A stretch of DNA of 17,421 nt from Aquificota bacterium (GCA_003648675.1 QMPS01000001.1:1-17421); one strand, 5' to 3'. Shown: positions 1 through 7,148, counted from the first letter of the stretch. Notes: generated by a model from the sequence alone, not told the origin. Numbers and translations are program-made.

Positions 1-84
1 ACCTATATGTTGGCAACGGGCCTCTACATCGCCGAGGCAGTTATGGGCATTGTGCTGGCAATATACCTGGTGACGGGGTCTTGA
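1..84 (+). CDS. C-terminal end of a membrane protein (partial)
   Basis: The first 27 codons of the window are open in frame 1 and end at TGA (82-84). The encoded tail is hydrophobic (LATGLYIAEA, then VMGIVLAIYLV) and fits one final transmembrane helix ending only a few residues before the C-terminus. The start lies outside the window, so the protein cannot be identified. It runs toward the minus-strand small gene at 213-431, so the two are convergent. Confidence is moderate because only 27 residues are visible, but the composition is that of a real membrane segment and there is no competing gene here. Confidence 0.55.
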   Translation, partial: TYMLATGLYIAEAVMGIVLAIYLVTGS

Positions 85-153
85 GCTGGTTTAGATCTCT
101 ATTGCACTTTTAGAAATACCAAAAAAGAGTAGGGAACACAGAAAAATAACACT

Positions 154-209
154 AAAAAACAAAAAAATGGAGAGAGGGCGCTGGGGCCCTTCGCACGCTA
201 CGAAGAGCC
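154..209 (-). terminator. Hairpin plus U-tract terminator for the 72-aa gene
   Basis: Directly after the stop of the minus-strand small gene there is a stem (CTTCG 189-193 with CGAAG 201-205, extended by GGC 185-187 with GCC 207-209 across one mismatch). About 20 bases further along the minus strand are two runs that read as T in the transcript (A6 at 154-159 and A7 at 161-167), with more A-runs down to 121. Archaeal termination needs mainly the U-tract, which is strong here. The stem may be incidental. Confidence 0.6.
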
Positions 210-212
210 GTC

Positions 213-431
213 TTACGCCTTCATTATCTTCATCCAGCCCTTGCTCTCGTAGACGGCAAGGCCCCTTTTCTTGAGTATGTTCTCAAATTCCTCCCAGGAA
301 ATCACCTCAAGGCGTTCATTGTTTCCTTTTGTGAACTGAACGCCATCCGTTCCCTTCACACGGCCGGGTTTAAGCCCCTTCTCCTCAGCAATCTTCTTAG
401 CCTGTTCCACAGATATTTTCTGCATTGCCAA
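213..431 (-). CDS. Small uncharacterised protein, 72 aa
   Basis: The 72-residue product is mixed alpha/beta and charged, with no signal peptide or membrane segment. The N-terminal stretch ISVEQAKKIAEEKGL looks like a helix, and a C-terminal half ends in GLAVYESKGWMKIMKA. I do not recognise a named family. The start is TTG at 431-429, or ATG two codons inside (425-423). An AGGAGGT ribosome binding site lies 6 bases before the TTG and 12 before the ATG, which favours TTG. The gene stands alone, with its own TATA box (495-503), an inverted repeat around the predicted transcription start (467-482) and a U-tract terminator. This indicates an independently regulated monocistronic gene. The strong promoter and RBS suggest good expression. 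Function unknown. Confidence 0.8.
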   Translation of the reverse strand: MAMQKISVEQAKKIAEEKGLKPGRVKGTDGVQFTKGNNERLEVISWEEFENILKKRGLAVYESKGWMKIMKA

Positions 432-466
432 AATCTTACCTCCTAGGGTGGGATATCAGGCCCCTG

Positions 467-482
467 TACCCCAGTAGGGGTA
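467..482. promoter_or_regulatory. Inverted repeat TACCCC-N4-GGGGTA, operator candidate
   Basis: Perfect 6-base arms (467-472 and 477-482) flank AGTA. The repeat lies 13-36 bases downstream of the TATA box of the 72-aa gene, so it covers the expected transcription start (about 475) on the minus strand. A repressor bound there would block initiation. It could instead form a small 5'-UTR hairpin. No binding protein is known. Confidence 0.4.
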
Positions 483-494
483 TTTTATTCAAAA

Positions 495-503
495 TATATA
501 TAA
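495..503 (-). promoter_or_regulatory. TATA box of the 72-aa gene
   Basis: On the minus strand this reads TTATATATA, preceded by purine-rich GAAAG in the BRE position. It predicts a start about 25 bases downstream near 475, giving a leader of roughly 45 bases that contains the AGGAGGT ribosome binding site. It is one of the closest matches to the archaeal consensus in the window. Confidence 0.6.
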
Positions 504-510
504 CTTTCTG

Positions 511-582
511 AAAAAAGGGCGTGTCCAGGCATATTTTGGCCTGTAAATCTCACAAAAATCGCCGAAATGCGCCAGTGAGATT
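511..582 (-). terminator. Structured terminator of the hypE operon
   Basis: Downstream of the last gene of the hypE pair, the minus strand carries an 8-base perfect inverted repeat (546-553 with 575-582, AATCTCAC/GTGAGATT, 21-base loop). A second stem follows (CAGGC 526-530 with GCCTG 539-543), and then a run of six T (511-516 read on the minus strand). It ends eight bases short of the TATA box of the next gene. A U-tract terminator with two hairpins is the simplest reading. A small stable RNA 3' end is an alternative. Confidence 0.45.
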
Positions 583-609
583 ATCCTCAAGAGGCAGAAA
601 ATAGGACGC

Positions 610-873
610 TCATCCCACTGCCCGGAAAACCTCAAGGAGCAGTCTCTCATAGTCATCCGCCATTTTCTGAAGAGCATTTTTTATTTCCTCGGGCCCATCA
701 AGCTTTTCAATGGTCTCAAGGATGGGAAGTACTTCCTTGACGAAAGCCGTTATCTCCTTGAGCTCCTCCATGGCCCTTATATCACCTTCGAAAGCCTGAT
801 CTATTGTTTTTATAATTTCTTCAATCATTGGGTTTTCTGCCGTCTTCACCATCGATATCACAGCCTCTAACAT
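610..873 (-). CDS. Small acidic helical protein coupled to hypE
   Basis: The 87-residue product is rich in Glu, Lys, Ile and Leu and is predicted by eye to be nearly all alpha-helical (helices around 16-30, 32-58 and 60-85). It has no cysteine, signal peptide or membrane segment. I do not recognise the family. It is not HypC, which starts MCLAIP and is mostly beta. Its ATG (873-871) lies inside the hypE stop context, so the genes overlap by 7 bases and are probably translationally coupled. An alternative start is ATG at 852-850, preceded by a weak AGAGG. The overlap implies co-expression with HypE. A role in hydrogenase maturation or as a HypE partner is inference from position only. Confidence 0.72.
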   Translation of the reverse strand: MLEAVISMVKTAENPMIEEIIKTIDQAFEGDIRAMEELKEITAFVKEVLPILETIEKLDGPEEIKNALQKMADDYERLLLEVFRAVG

Positions 874-1916
874 ATTCTGGGTACAGGGTCCCCTAGGGGG
901 GGGTCCACGATCCTCAGCCCTCCTGAGAGCGTTTCCATAACAACACCCTTGAAATCTTGGGTTACCTCCCCTATAATCTCCGCCCTCTCTCCCCCTTTAA
1001 CCTTCTTTATACTCTCAAGAACCTCCTCTGCCTTTTCCCTCACAACGGCCAAGATGAGCTTCCCTTCGTTGCCTATCTCAAGTGGTTCAATGCCCAACAT
1101 CTCACAGGCGGCTTTGACCCCCTCATTCATTGGCAATCTCTCCTCGTATATCTTTATACCAAAACCGCTCTTCTCAGCCCACTCATTCAAAGCATTTGAA
1201 ACGCCCCCTCTCGTCGGATCTTTTGCCGATACTACCCCCCCCGCTCTTAAAGCACTCTTCAGGATATGGTTGACGGGCATCACATCGGAGACGATCTCTG
1301 TCTCGAAACCGTATCCCTCTCTTTTTGAGAGCACAGCAATCCCGTGGTCACCGATGGTACCGCTTATAATTATAGCATCCCCAGGGCGGACCTTGCTGTC
1401 AAGGAGCCAGGGGGTGCCTCCTCTCCTCCCGGCAATCTCCCAGTTTTCCATCAGATAGGGGTGCATTCTGCCTATCCCTGCGGTGGTCAAATATATACCA
1501 CCTTCTCTCCTCTCCACAACCTTTGTGTCTCCGGTTACTACCTCAACCCCAGCCTCTTCGGCAGCCTCACCCACGCTCTTTGAGATCTTTATTAGGTCTT
1601 CAACCGGAAAGCCCTCTTCTATGATTATCCCAAGGGCAATAGCAATCCCCTCAGAGCCTATGGCAGCTAGATCGTTCACGGTCCCTGCAACAGAGAGTCT
1701 TCCTATATCCCCCCCGGGGAAGATATAGGGTGTGACTGTATGCCCATCTATGGTGAGGGCCCATTGACCGATAACTGCTGAGTCATCCAGTTCCTTGAGC
1801 CCTATGTCGGCTACACCCCTTCTGGAGAAGTTCACTGTGAGCTTCTTCAGCAGATCCTGCATGGCCCTTCCCCCCGCCCCCATCATCATGTTGACTTTTT
1901 CATTTTCCCTGTCCAT
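867..1916 (-). CDS. hypE: Hydrogenase expression/formation protein HypE
   Basis: HypE makes the cyanide ligands of the [NiFe]-hydrogenase active site with HypF. The carbamoyl group on its C-terminal cysteine is dehydrated with ATP to a thiocyanate, then passed to the HypCD complex. The protein ends in the diagnostic DPVPRIC, so the acceptor Cys is present. AIR-synthase/PurM-fold motifs follow in order: LDDSAVI (44-50), GGDIGRLSVAGTVNDLAAIG (68-87), VVTGDTK (127-132), DPTRGGVSNAL (233-243), GNEGKL (282-287). The 349 residues fit the family. About 16 extra residues (roughly 153-170, with WEIAGRRGGTPW) sit before RPGDAIIISGTIGDHG. I chose ATG 1916-1914 because a TATA-like TATTTTA (1941-1947) lies about 27 bases upstream, implying a leaderless mRNA. 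GTG at 1934 would fall inside the promoter and has no Shine-Dalgarno. No other hyp genes or hydrogenase subunits are in the window. Confidence 0.95.
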   Translation of the reverse strand: MDRENEKVNMMMGAGGRAMQDLLKKLTVNFSRRGVADIGLKELDDSAVIGQWALTIDGHTVTPYIFPGGDIGRLSVAGTVNDLAAIGSEGIAIALGIIIEEGFPVEDLIKISKSVGEAAEEAGVEVVTGDTKVVERREGGIYLTTAGIGRMHPYLMENWEIAGRRGGTPWLLDSKVRPGDAIIISGTIGDHGIAVLSKREGYGFETEIVSDVMPVNHILKSALRAGGVVSAKDPTRGGVSNALNEWAEKSGFGIKIYEERLPMNEGVKAACEMLGIEPLEIGNEGKLILAVVREKAEEVLESIKKVKGGERAEIIGEVTQDFKGVVMETLSGGLRIVDPPLGDPVPRIC

Positions 1917-1940
1917 GGAGCGGGGTAAAACCACTCTGAA

Positions 1941-1947
1941 TAAAATA
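1941..1947 (-). promoter_or_regulatory. TATA box of hypE (leaderless start)
   Basis: On the minus strand the element reads TATTTTA. Its centre is about 27 bases from ATG 1916, the spacing expected between a TATA box and a transcription start. No Shine-Dalgarno lies before that ATG, which fits a leaderless transcript. Confidence 0.4.
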
Positions 1948-2050
1948 CTATCCCCTTAATCTCTGGCATTGGTATGTGAGGAGGCCACACCAAAAAGGTT
2001 AAAGTGCTGTGTTGCTAAACAGTAATGAAAAAAGCCCCGGTGGTATTCAC

Positions 2051-5000
2051 ATGACACCAAAATCCCTCTGCACTCTTGTCGCAGTTTTGATCTCTCTTCT
2101 CCCATTCCCCTATCTGTATACTTTGAATGAAAGTGTCGGTCAGGGGTCCTTTGAGGAGACCTCCTATGAGGTGAATAGCTTGGTCGAGTGGAGTCTCACC
2201 TCCCCCTCCAACACCACTGAACTCTTCAGAGTGGAAACGACTAATGTCGGAACCACCTTGTCCAAGTACATCACTCCCCCTAGAGCTATTGCAAGCTCTG
2301 TCAATTACTATACTCATTACTTCTCTGGGGGGTACAGAACTGTGGCATATTATGAAGGTCACATATTCCAGGTGTGGCGGGACTCAACGGGTAGAAGTGT
2401 ATACCTCAGATACTCTGTCGATAACGGCAGCACCTTCTCCAGCCCAATTCTTGTAGCTAGCTCTTCAACAGATTATCTCGCGTTCCCGGGGGTTCTTGTG
2501 GAAGAGGGAAGGATACATGTCTTCTATAGGTCATATTACGGGAGAAAATATTATGAAAAGTGGGTAAACATAACGGACACCGTGAACATCACCCGAGCAA
2601 CACCGCTTCAGGTGAACGTCTATTATTCCAATGACTACCCTTACGTATATTATGATGTAACCAGTGATAGATCATACATCTACCTGGTTCATACAACGTC
2701 TAACCACAGGTTACAACTCTGGCGGAGAGCTAAAACCTCCTCCTCTTGGGAGAGCAGTCCGATAAACCTCACGGGAACGAGAAAAGCCCTCTACTGTGCC
2801 ATAACCTCAACGGCTGTTGGGAGCAGAGATTACTTGGTTGTAGCCTATGCAAGATATTTCCAATGGGGTGTTTCAGACGGATATGTTCATACTTTCACCC
2901 TGAGAAATTATGGGACAACCACGGTTTATTCCAGAACGGCCATATCGGCTACAAGAAACTTCCGCCAACTCTCAATTGTCAGCGATGGAGGATACAATAT
3001 ATACCTTACTGCATCTTTGAGCTCCCAGGACGACATATATTTCACCAAGAGTACAAACCTCGGAGGTAGTTGGGGACCAGCTCAGGTGATTGTGGCCAAC
3101 AGGGGCTCTCCTTCACAGGGTTATATTGCTTATGATCAAAGCATTGGAAGAGATTCTGAGGGAAGACTCGTAGTGGTTTATGAGCACAGTTCATCGAACA
3201 TATATATGGTTTACTCTACTGACAACGGAAACAGCTGGACCCCGGAATACAAGCAGGTAAAGGTCGTATCCGGATCTGCCTTCGATCCATGCATAGCCAC
3301 CTGCGGATACGTGATAGATTATCTCACAGGAAGCAATCCCTATTCGCTAAAACAGGTTTCAATATTCGTCCCCGCCGTGGAAGGCACTTTCAACACCACA
3401 GCTAGAGTCTCTCTCCCCCTACTTCGTTACGACGCTATATTTGTGAATGCCTCCTATCACGGAGAGGGAGAGGTTCTGTTAAGGGTGTTTAATGGAGAGG
3501 ACAATGGGCTTCTTATGAACTGGACAACCATTAACTTCTCAGCCTCCGGATGGGCTGGAGGACTTCATTATACGGCAATTATCTCCTTATCTGGCATGAG
3601 TTGGGCTGAAAGGACCCCACCGATGAAAGTCTATTTTGAGTTCAAAATCAAATGCCCGATCTGGGAAAAGAGACCTTTCATCCGATGGGTGGCACTTAAT
3701 TTCACAGCTGCATATCCTTACTGGGACAATTTCACAGACCTCACCGGGATTTCCTACTATGAAGAGATGGACTACAGCGACGGAAGATTCAAGCTGAAGA
3801 TTGGTGCGCTGTTCGCGAAGATAGAGACGGAAATTATACAGATAGAGGATAGATATCCGGATTACTTAATGCTCAACGTGAGAAATTTAAGCAGCTCAAA
3901 TTACTTGAAAATTGAGGTAAGGGATGGGATTCATCCATACCCTCCGATCCCGGGATTTTCAAGGTCTGAATGTAATATTTTGACAGAAGGTGGAGGATGG
4001 GAGAGAGTCTCCTGGGGAGGAAGGCAACTGGGTGACCTTTCTACATCTTATAAAAGAATAAAGATCGTTATTTATGTGACCTCAGACCAATCCCTTCTTC
4101 CGGAGATACACGGCCTCGCGCTGGTCAGAAACAATCCGCCTCAAATAAGACTACTCTCCGTCAACACCACTGAGGTTTATCGAGGGTCCTCAGTAATTAT
4201 AAATGTTCACGGAACGGATTATGAAGACCCCCCGGAAGGACTGGCGGTCATCTGTCAGATGAAAAGGGTGGATGAGGATTCCTGGCAGCCTGCTCCGGTG
4301 ACCAGGATGGAATATGAGGCCCCCTTCTGGGAGCTCACGCTGACCCCCCCTCTTAATATCACTACAGGCGCATATCAGATTAGGGTCAAGGTATCTGACA
4401 CGAGAGGTGCGGAGAGTACCTGGGCAGAGTTAAACCAGCAGCTTAGGGTTTTGAACAATCGCCCCACAAAACCCGAAGTAGAGATTGAAGAGGACCCAGT
4501 CACTATACTAACCGATGTTCACATAAGTATTAAGAGGCCCTCTGTAGACGTGGAAACGCCATCTAATGATCTCACATATCGTATTACGCTTTACAGAAAC
4601 GGACACTATTTTGATGAAAAGACGATAAAAGAGGACGAAGTGGTGGTGGTGCCTCGTCAGGAACTCAATAAAGGGCAGAGCTGGCAGGTGAAGGCAGAGG
4701 CTTATGATGGAGAGAACTATTCAGAACCCGAATTTGTGGAATTCCACGTGATCAATCTCCCACCCCAGAGCGATGTAGGATATCTAGAGATAGATCTCCA
4801 GGAGGATGTGGGAAAAAGCATAGATTTAAAAGAGGTGTTTTATGACCCAGACGACCAAACTCTTCAGTACTTCTACAGTGGAAATAAGGATATCTTCCTG
4901 ACCATAGAGGATGACATCCTCTACTTAAGCCCCCGAGAAAATTATTACGGGGAGGAGAGTTTCATCCTCGGGGCATCCGATGGGGAGCTCGAAACCCAGA

Positions 5001-6058
5001 TATCGATCCTTGTCAGAGTGGAAGCTGTGAACGACCTCCCATCGCTTGAGGTACCCCCCCTGATTAGGGGGAGAGAAGGGGAATGGCTGGAGGTCCATTT
5101 CAACGCCTCCGACGAGGCTGATCAGGAGGAGGTTACTGTTACCACAAACATCACAAGCGTCGTGGAAGGGCTCGTAAATCGTGTAAACTTTTATCTGCTG
5201 AAGAACGGTTTCAGACTGCTTCCAGACAACAACATGGTAGGAGAATACACCATTGAAGTGGTCGCCACCGACGAATCCGGGGGCTCGGTATCCAGACAAG
5301 TGAAACTTATAATATTGAACGTTAACAATCCCCCGGAGAGTATCTACATAAGGAAACCTTCCGACGGGGCTGAATTCAGCGAGGGCAGCCCAATCGAATT
5401 TGTTGGGGAAGCGAAGGATCCAGACACTATACACGGACAGGTTCTTATATTTACCTGGTACTCCAATATAACAGGCGAGATAGGAAGGGGGTCTACCCTT
5501 ACAAATGTAACGCTACCAGTGGGAATCCACAAAATAACCTTTACCGTGGACGACGGAGAATATCAGCGAAACAGAAGTATCACCATTCGTGTGGTGAAAA
5601 AGCCCGCTGGAGGGATAAGCGGCGAGAGTGAAACTCCAGGGGAGACTGAAGGGCCTCCGTCGGAGTCTAGAGGGGGAAAGAACTACCTTTACATCATTAT
5701 AATTCTAGCGGCTCTGATCGTTGTAGCGGCGGCTGGAGTAATATTTATGCTTAAGAGAGGAGAGGAGAAAACAGCGGAAGAGGGGAGGAGAGAGATACCT
5801 CCCTTCAAGAAAAAAGGTGAATCTGCAAGTGGAGCGAGACAGGGAAGCGCCGCGGGCACCCCTAAACCTTCTGCGACGCACGGAAGGGGAATTGTGACAA
5901 CTACCGTTAGACCTCCGGTGAAAACGCCGATCAAGCCTCCGGTTGTGGCTCCGGGTGGGTTTGAGACCCACCATACTCCGCCACCAAAGCCAGAAGAGCA
6001 CGAAGATGGTGTTGAGCTTGAAGAAATAAGATACATAAGGCCGGGGGAGGGGAGCTAA
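2051..6058 (+). CDS. Giant anchored surface protein, Asp-box propeller and Ig-like repeats
   Basis: About 1335 aa. I chose ATG 2051 over GTG 2009 because GGTGG precedes it and a signal peptide then starts at residue 1 (core CTLVAVLISLLPF). Residues about 45-435 look like a sialidase/BNR-type beta-propeller, with Asp-box motifs S-x-D-x-G-x-x-F at 122-129, S-x-N-x-G-x-x-W at 334-341 and S-x-D-x-G-x-x-W at 389-396. No catalytic sialidase set was recognised. Two beta-rich regions follow (about 435-690), then at least five Ig/cadherin-like modules (about 694-1185) separated by NNPPQ, LNNRP, INLPPQ, VNDLP and VNNPP linkers. One contains the calcium-type DPDDQ. A low-complexity linker leads to one transmembrane helix (1212-1234) and a basic, Pro/Thr-rich cytoplasmic tail of about 100 residues. 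Many N-x-S/T sequons suggest glycosylation. Probable role: cell-surface adhesion or glycan binding. Confidence 0.88.
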   Translation: MTPKSLCTLVAVLISLLPFPYLYTLNESVGQGSFEETSYEVNSLVEWSLTSPSNTTELFRVETTNVGTTLSKYITPPRAIASSVNYYTHYFSGGYRTVAYYEGHIFQVWRDSTGRSVYLRYSVDNGSTFSSPILVASSSTDYLAFPGVLVEEGRIHVFYRSYYGRKYYEKWVNITDTVNITRATPLQVNVYYSNDYPYVYYDVTSDRSYIYLVHTTSNHRLQLWRRAKTSSSWESSPINLTGTRKALYCAITSTAVGSRDYLVVAYARYFQWGVSDGYVHTFTLRNYGTTTVYSRTAISATRNFRQLSIVSDGGYNIYLTASLSSQDDIYFTKSTNLGGSWGPAQVIVANRGSPSQGYIAYDQSIGRDSEGRLVVVYEHSSSNIYMVYSTDNGNSWTPEYKQVKVVSGSAFDPCIATCGYVIDYLTGSNPYSLKQVSIFVPAVEGTFNTTARVSLPLLRYDAIFVNASYHGEGEVLLRVFNGEDNGLLMNWTTINFSASGWAGGLHYTAIISLSGMSWAERTPPMKVYFEFKIKCPIWEKRPFIRWVALNFTAAYPYWDNFTDLTGISYYEEMDYSDGRFKLKIGALFAKIETEIIQIEDRYPDYLMLNVRNLSSSNYLKIEVRDGIHPYPPIPGFSRSECNILTEGGGWERVSWGGRQLGDLSTSYKRIKIVIYVTSDQSLLPEIHGLALVRNNPPQIRLLSVNTTEVYRGSSVIINVHGTDYEDPPEGLAVICQMKRVDEDSWQPAPVTRMEYEAPFWELTLTPPLNITTGAYQIRVKVSDTRGAESTWAELNQQLRVLNNRPTKPEVEIEEDPVTILTDVHISIKRPSVDVETPSNDLTYRITLYRNGHYFDEKTIKEDEVVVVPRQELNKGQSWQVKAEAYDGENYSEPEFVEFHVINLPPQSDVGYLEIDLQEDVGKSIDLKEVFYDPDDQTLQYFYSGNKDIFLTIEDDILYLSPRENYYGEESFILGASDGELETQISILVRVEAVNDLPSLEVPPLIRGREGEWLEVHFNASDEADQEEVTVTTNITSVVEGLVNRVNFYLLKNGFRLLPDNNMVGEYTIEVVATDESGGSVSRQVKLIILNVNNPPESIYIRKPSDGAEFSEGSPIEFVGEAKDPDTIHGQVLIFTWYSNITGEIGRGSTLTNVTLPVGIHKITFTVDDGEYQRNRSITIRVVKKPAGGISGESETPGETEGPPSESRGGKNYLYIIIILAALIVVAAAGVIFMLKRGEEKTAEEGRREIPPFKKKGESASGARQGSAAGTPKPSATHGRGIVTTTVRPPVKTPIKPPVVAPGGFETHHTPPPKPEEHEDGVELEEIRYIRPGEGS

Positions 6059-6069
6059 GTTAGGGTAAA

Positions 6070-6078
6070 TATTAATAA
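6070..6078 (+). promoter_or_regulatory. TATA-like box of the 65-aa winged-helix gene
   Basis: TATTAATAA lies 12 bases after the surface-protein stop and predicts transcription from about 6100, giving a short leader that just includes the GGTGAT ribosome binding site (6103-6108). The small gene may therefore be expressed independently of the long gene before it, although read-through is also possible. Confidence 0.45.
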
Positions 6079-6111
6079 ACGCCGCTAGATATTACAAAGA
6101 TTGGTGATAGC

Positions 6112-6309
6112 GTGGTATCGGAAGAAGATGTTCTAAAGGTACTTAAGGCAACGGGAGGACCTATGACTGCCTCGCAGATAGCTGAATTTCTGGGCGCTAG
6201 TAAGAACGAGGTGAGCAAAATATTGAAAAAATTAAAGGAGAGGGACCTTATAACAAGCCCCAACCGATGTTATTACTCCTTCCGGGAGGTCGGAGAGGGT
6301 AATGACTGA
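6112..6309 (+). CDS. Winged-helix DNA-binding protein, 65 aa
   Basis: The 65-residue protein is essentially one winged helix-turn-helix domain. Helix 1 is at 4-13, the HTH at 18-43 (MTASQIAEFLGASKNEVSKI, then LKKLKERDLI), and the wing at 44-58 (ITSPNRCYYSF). This matches the MarR/ArsR-like general fold, but no subfamily can be named. No effector domain is attached. The GTG start is supported by GGTGAT three bases upstream, complementary to the 3' end of archaeal 16S rRNA. It lies 53 bases after the surface-protein gene on the same strand, and its stop is immediately followed by the stop of the convergent AT-hook gene. It may be a transcription regulator. A target in the neighbourhood is only inferred. 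Confidence 0.82.
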   Translation: MVSEEDVLKVLKATGGPMTASQIAEFLGASKNEVSKILKKLKERDLITSPNRCYYSFREVGEGND

Positions 6310-6933
6310 TCAGGAGAGATATATTATTCCGAGATTTGAGATCTTATATCTTCCCTTTTTCTTTCCCGGCATAAGGAGCCCCATCTTATCGGAGCTGAGC
6401 TTTCTTAAGTAATAGCTGATGTTCTTTGGAGGATCCATTTTGAGTTCTTTGTAGAGTTCCTTGATGTCTGAGGCCCTGAACTCCCTCTTTTTCAAAACCT
6501 TGTTGATCCAGTAAGCCATGAGAAGTATTTTGTCTCCCTCTTTTGCCGGACTTTTGAGTTTGAAGAGCTCGGGGAGAGACTTGACTGAGGTGATATCAAC
6601 CTTCTTCTCAGCTTCAGCTTCGGCTTTCTTTTTTCTCCCTCTTCTTTTAGCAGGCTTCTTCTCCTCTACCGCAGCCTCGGCGGCCTTCACGACCTCTGTC
6701 TTCCTTGGCCTGCCTCTCCGTCTTTTGGGTTTAGCTTCCTCTGCCACCTTCTCTACTGCAATCTCCTTCACTACTGCTGGGGCCTCCATTTTAGGCATTT
6801 CAGGAATTTTGAGACCTGTAGCAGAGAGAATGTGTTTCATATCCCCGAAGCTCTCCCTCACAAAATTTTTGTCTCCTTCAAGCTCTATTTCAATATCACC
6901 CATCTTAAGCCTTAGTTTATGCACTTCAGCCAT
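6310..6933 (-). CDS. AT-hook and winged-helix DNA-binding protein
   Basis: The 207-residue protein has three parts. The N-terminal beta-rich segment (1-45, HKLRLKMGDIEIELEG) may be a dimerisation module. A basic, Ala/Glu/Lys-rich linker (about 50-112) carries an AT-hook, RRRGRPRK at 71-78, and a second hook-like RRGRKKK at 97-103, both suited to the minor groove of AT-rich DNA. The C-terminal domain (about 132-206) resembles a winged helix (ILLMAYWINKVLKKREFRAS, then DIKELYKELKMDPPKNISYY) and is of a type I associate with uncharacterised archaeal proteins. ATG 6933 follows GGTGAT by three bases, and a good TATA box stands at 6964-6973. The role may be chromatin architecture or regulation. No enzyme motif is present. 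It is divergent from priS across a 245-base region. Confidence 0.85.
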   Translation of the reverse strand: MAEVHKLRLKMGDIEIELEGDKNFVRESFGDMKHILSATGLKIPEMPKMEAPAVVKEIAVEKVAEEAKPKRRRGRPRKTEVVKAAEAAVEEKKPAKRRGRKKKAEAEAEKKVDITSVKSLPELFKLKSPAKEGDKILLMAYWINKVLKKREFRASDIKELYKELKMDPPKNISYYLRKLSSDKMGLLMPGKKKGRYKISNLGIIYLS

Positions 6934-6963
6934 TATATCACCGTTTTTTATTATGCATTTCTT

Positions 6964-6973
6964 CTATATAAAA
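6964..6973 (-). promoter_or_regulatory. TATA box of the AT-hook gene
   Basis: Read on the minus strand it is TTTTATATAG with purine-rich AAGAACA upstream (BRE position). The predicted start is near 6942, leaving a leader of about ten bases that includes GGTGAT (6937-6942). Confidence 0.6.
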
Positions 6974-7015
6974 TGTTCTTAAGAAATAGGCATTTTGCAT
7001 GCTTTTTAGACATGT

Positions 7016-7036
7016 TATGGGGGGCACCAACCCATA
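7016..7036. repeat. Inverted repeat TATGGG/CCCATA between divergent promoters
   Basis: Six-base perfect arms (7016-7021 and 7031-7036) around nine bases lie between the TATA boxes of the AT-hook gene and priS. The GC-rich arms stand out in an AT-rich gap. It may be a protein-binding site, or chance. Confidence 0.3.
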
Positions 7037-7118
7037 TTATCTACTTATTAATTTATTGAAAACAATCTTTTTCTTATCTGAGACTTAATCATAATTTATC
7101 TGGAAGATGGTGTTTTGA

Positions 7119-7136
7119 TATCGGAACTTTCGGATA
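7119..7136. promoter_or_regulatory. Near-perfect dyad upstream of the priS TATA box
   Basis: TATCGGAA (7119-7126) and TTCGGATA (7129-7136) form an 8-base dyad with one mismatch and a two-base spacer. It ends 12 bases before the priS TATA box, where an activator or repressor site would be expected. No known regulator is recognised. Confidence 0.35.
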
Positions 7137-7148
7137 CCTTAAGGGTAA

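Noticed and set aside
489..677. Minus-strand 62-aa open frame between the small gene and the hypE pair
   Set aside because: It overlaps the 87-aa gene in another frame, runs through the terminator hairpins and the TATA box, and its composition (many Trp, Arg, Phe, Cys) is unlike real neighbours.
890..903. CCCCTAGGGG palindrome with an eight-G run
   Set aside because: It lies inside the hypE codons for DPPLGD, the frame is intact, and the bases are explained by coding. The run is only a possible sequencing risk.
949..1458. Plus-strand 169-aa frame antisense to hypE
   Set aside because: Ser/Pro/Leu-rich shadow of a well-identified gene. No RBS or family motif.
2051..3400. Functional sialidase
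   Set aside because: Asp-box motifs occur in many non-enzymatic propellers, and I could not place the catalytic Arg triad or Asp/Glu/Tyr residues.
4925..5434. Minus-strand 169-aa frame inside the giant surface gene
   Set aside because: Antisense shadow. The plus strand has continuous Ig-like modules here.
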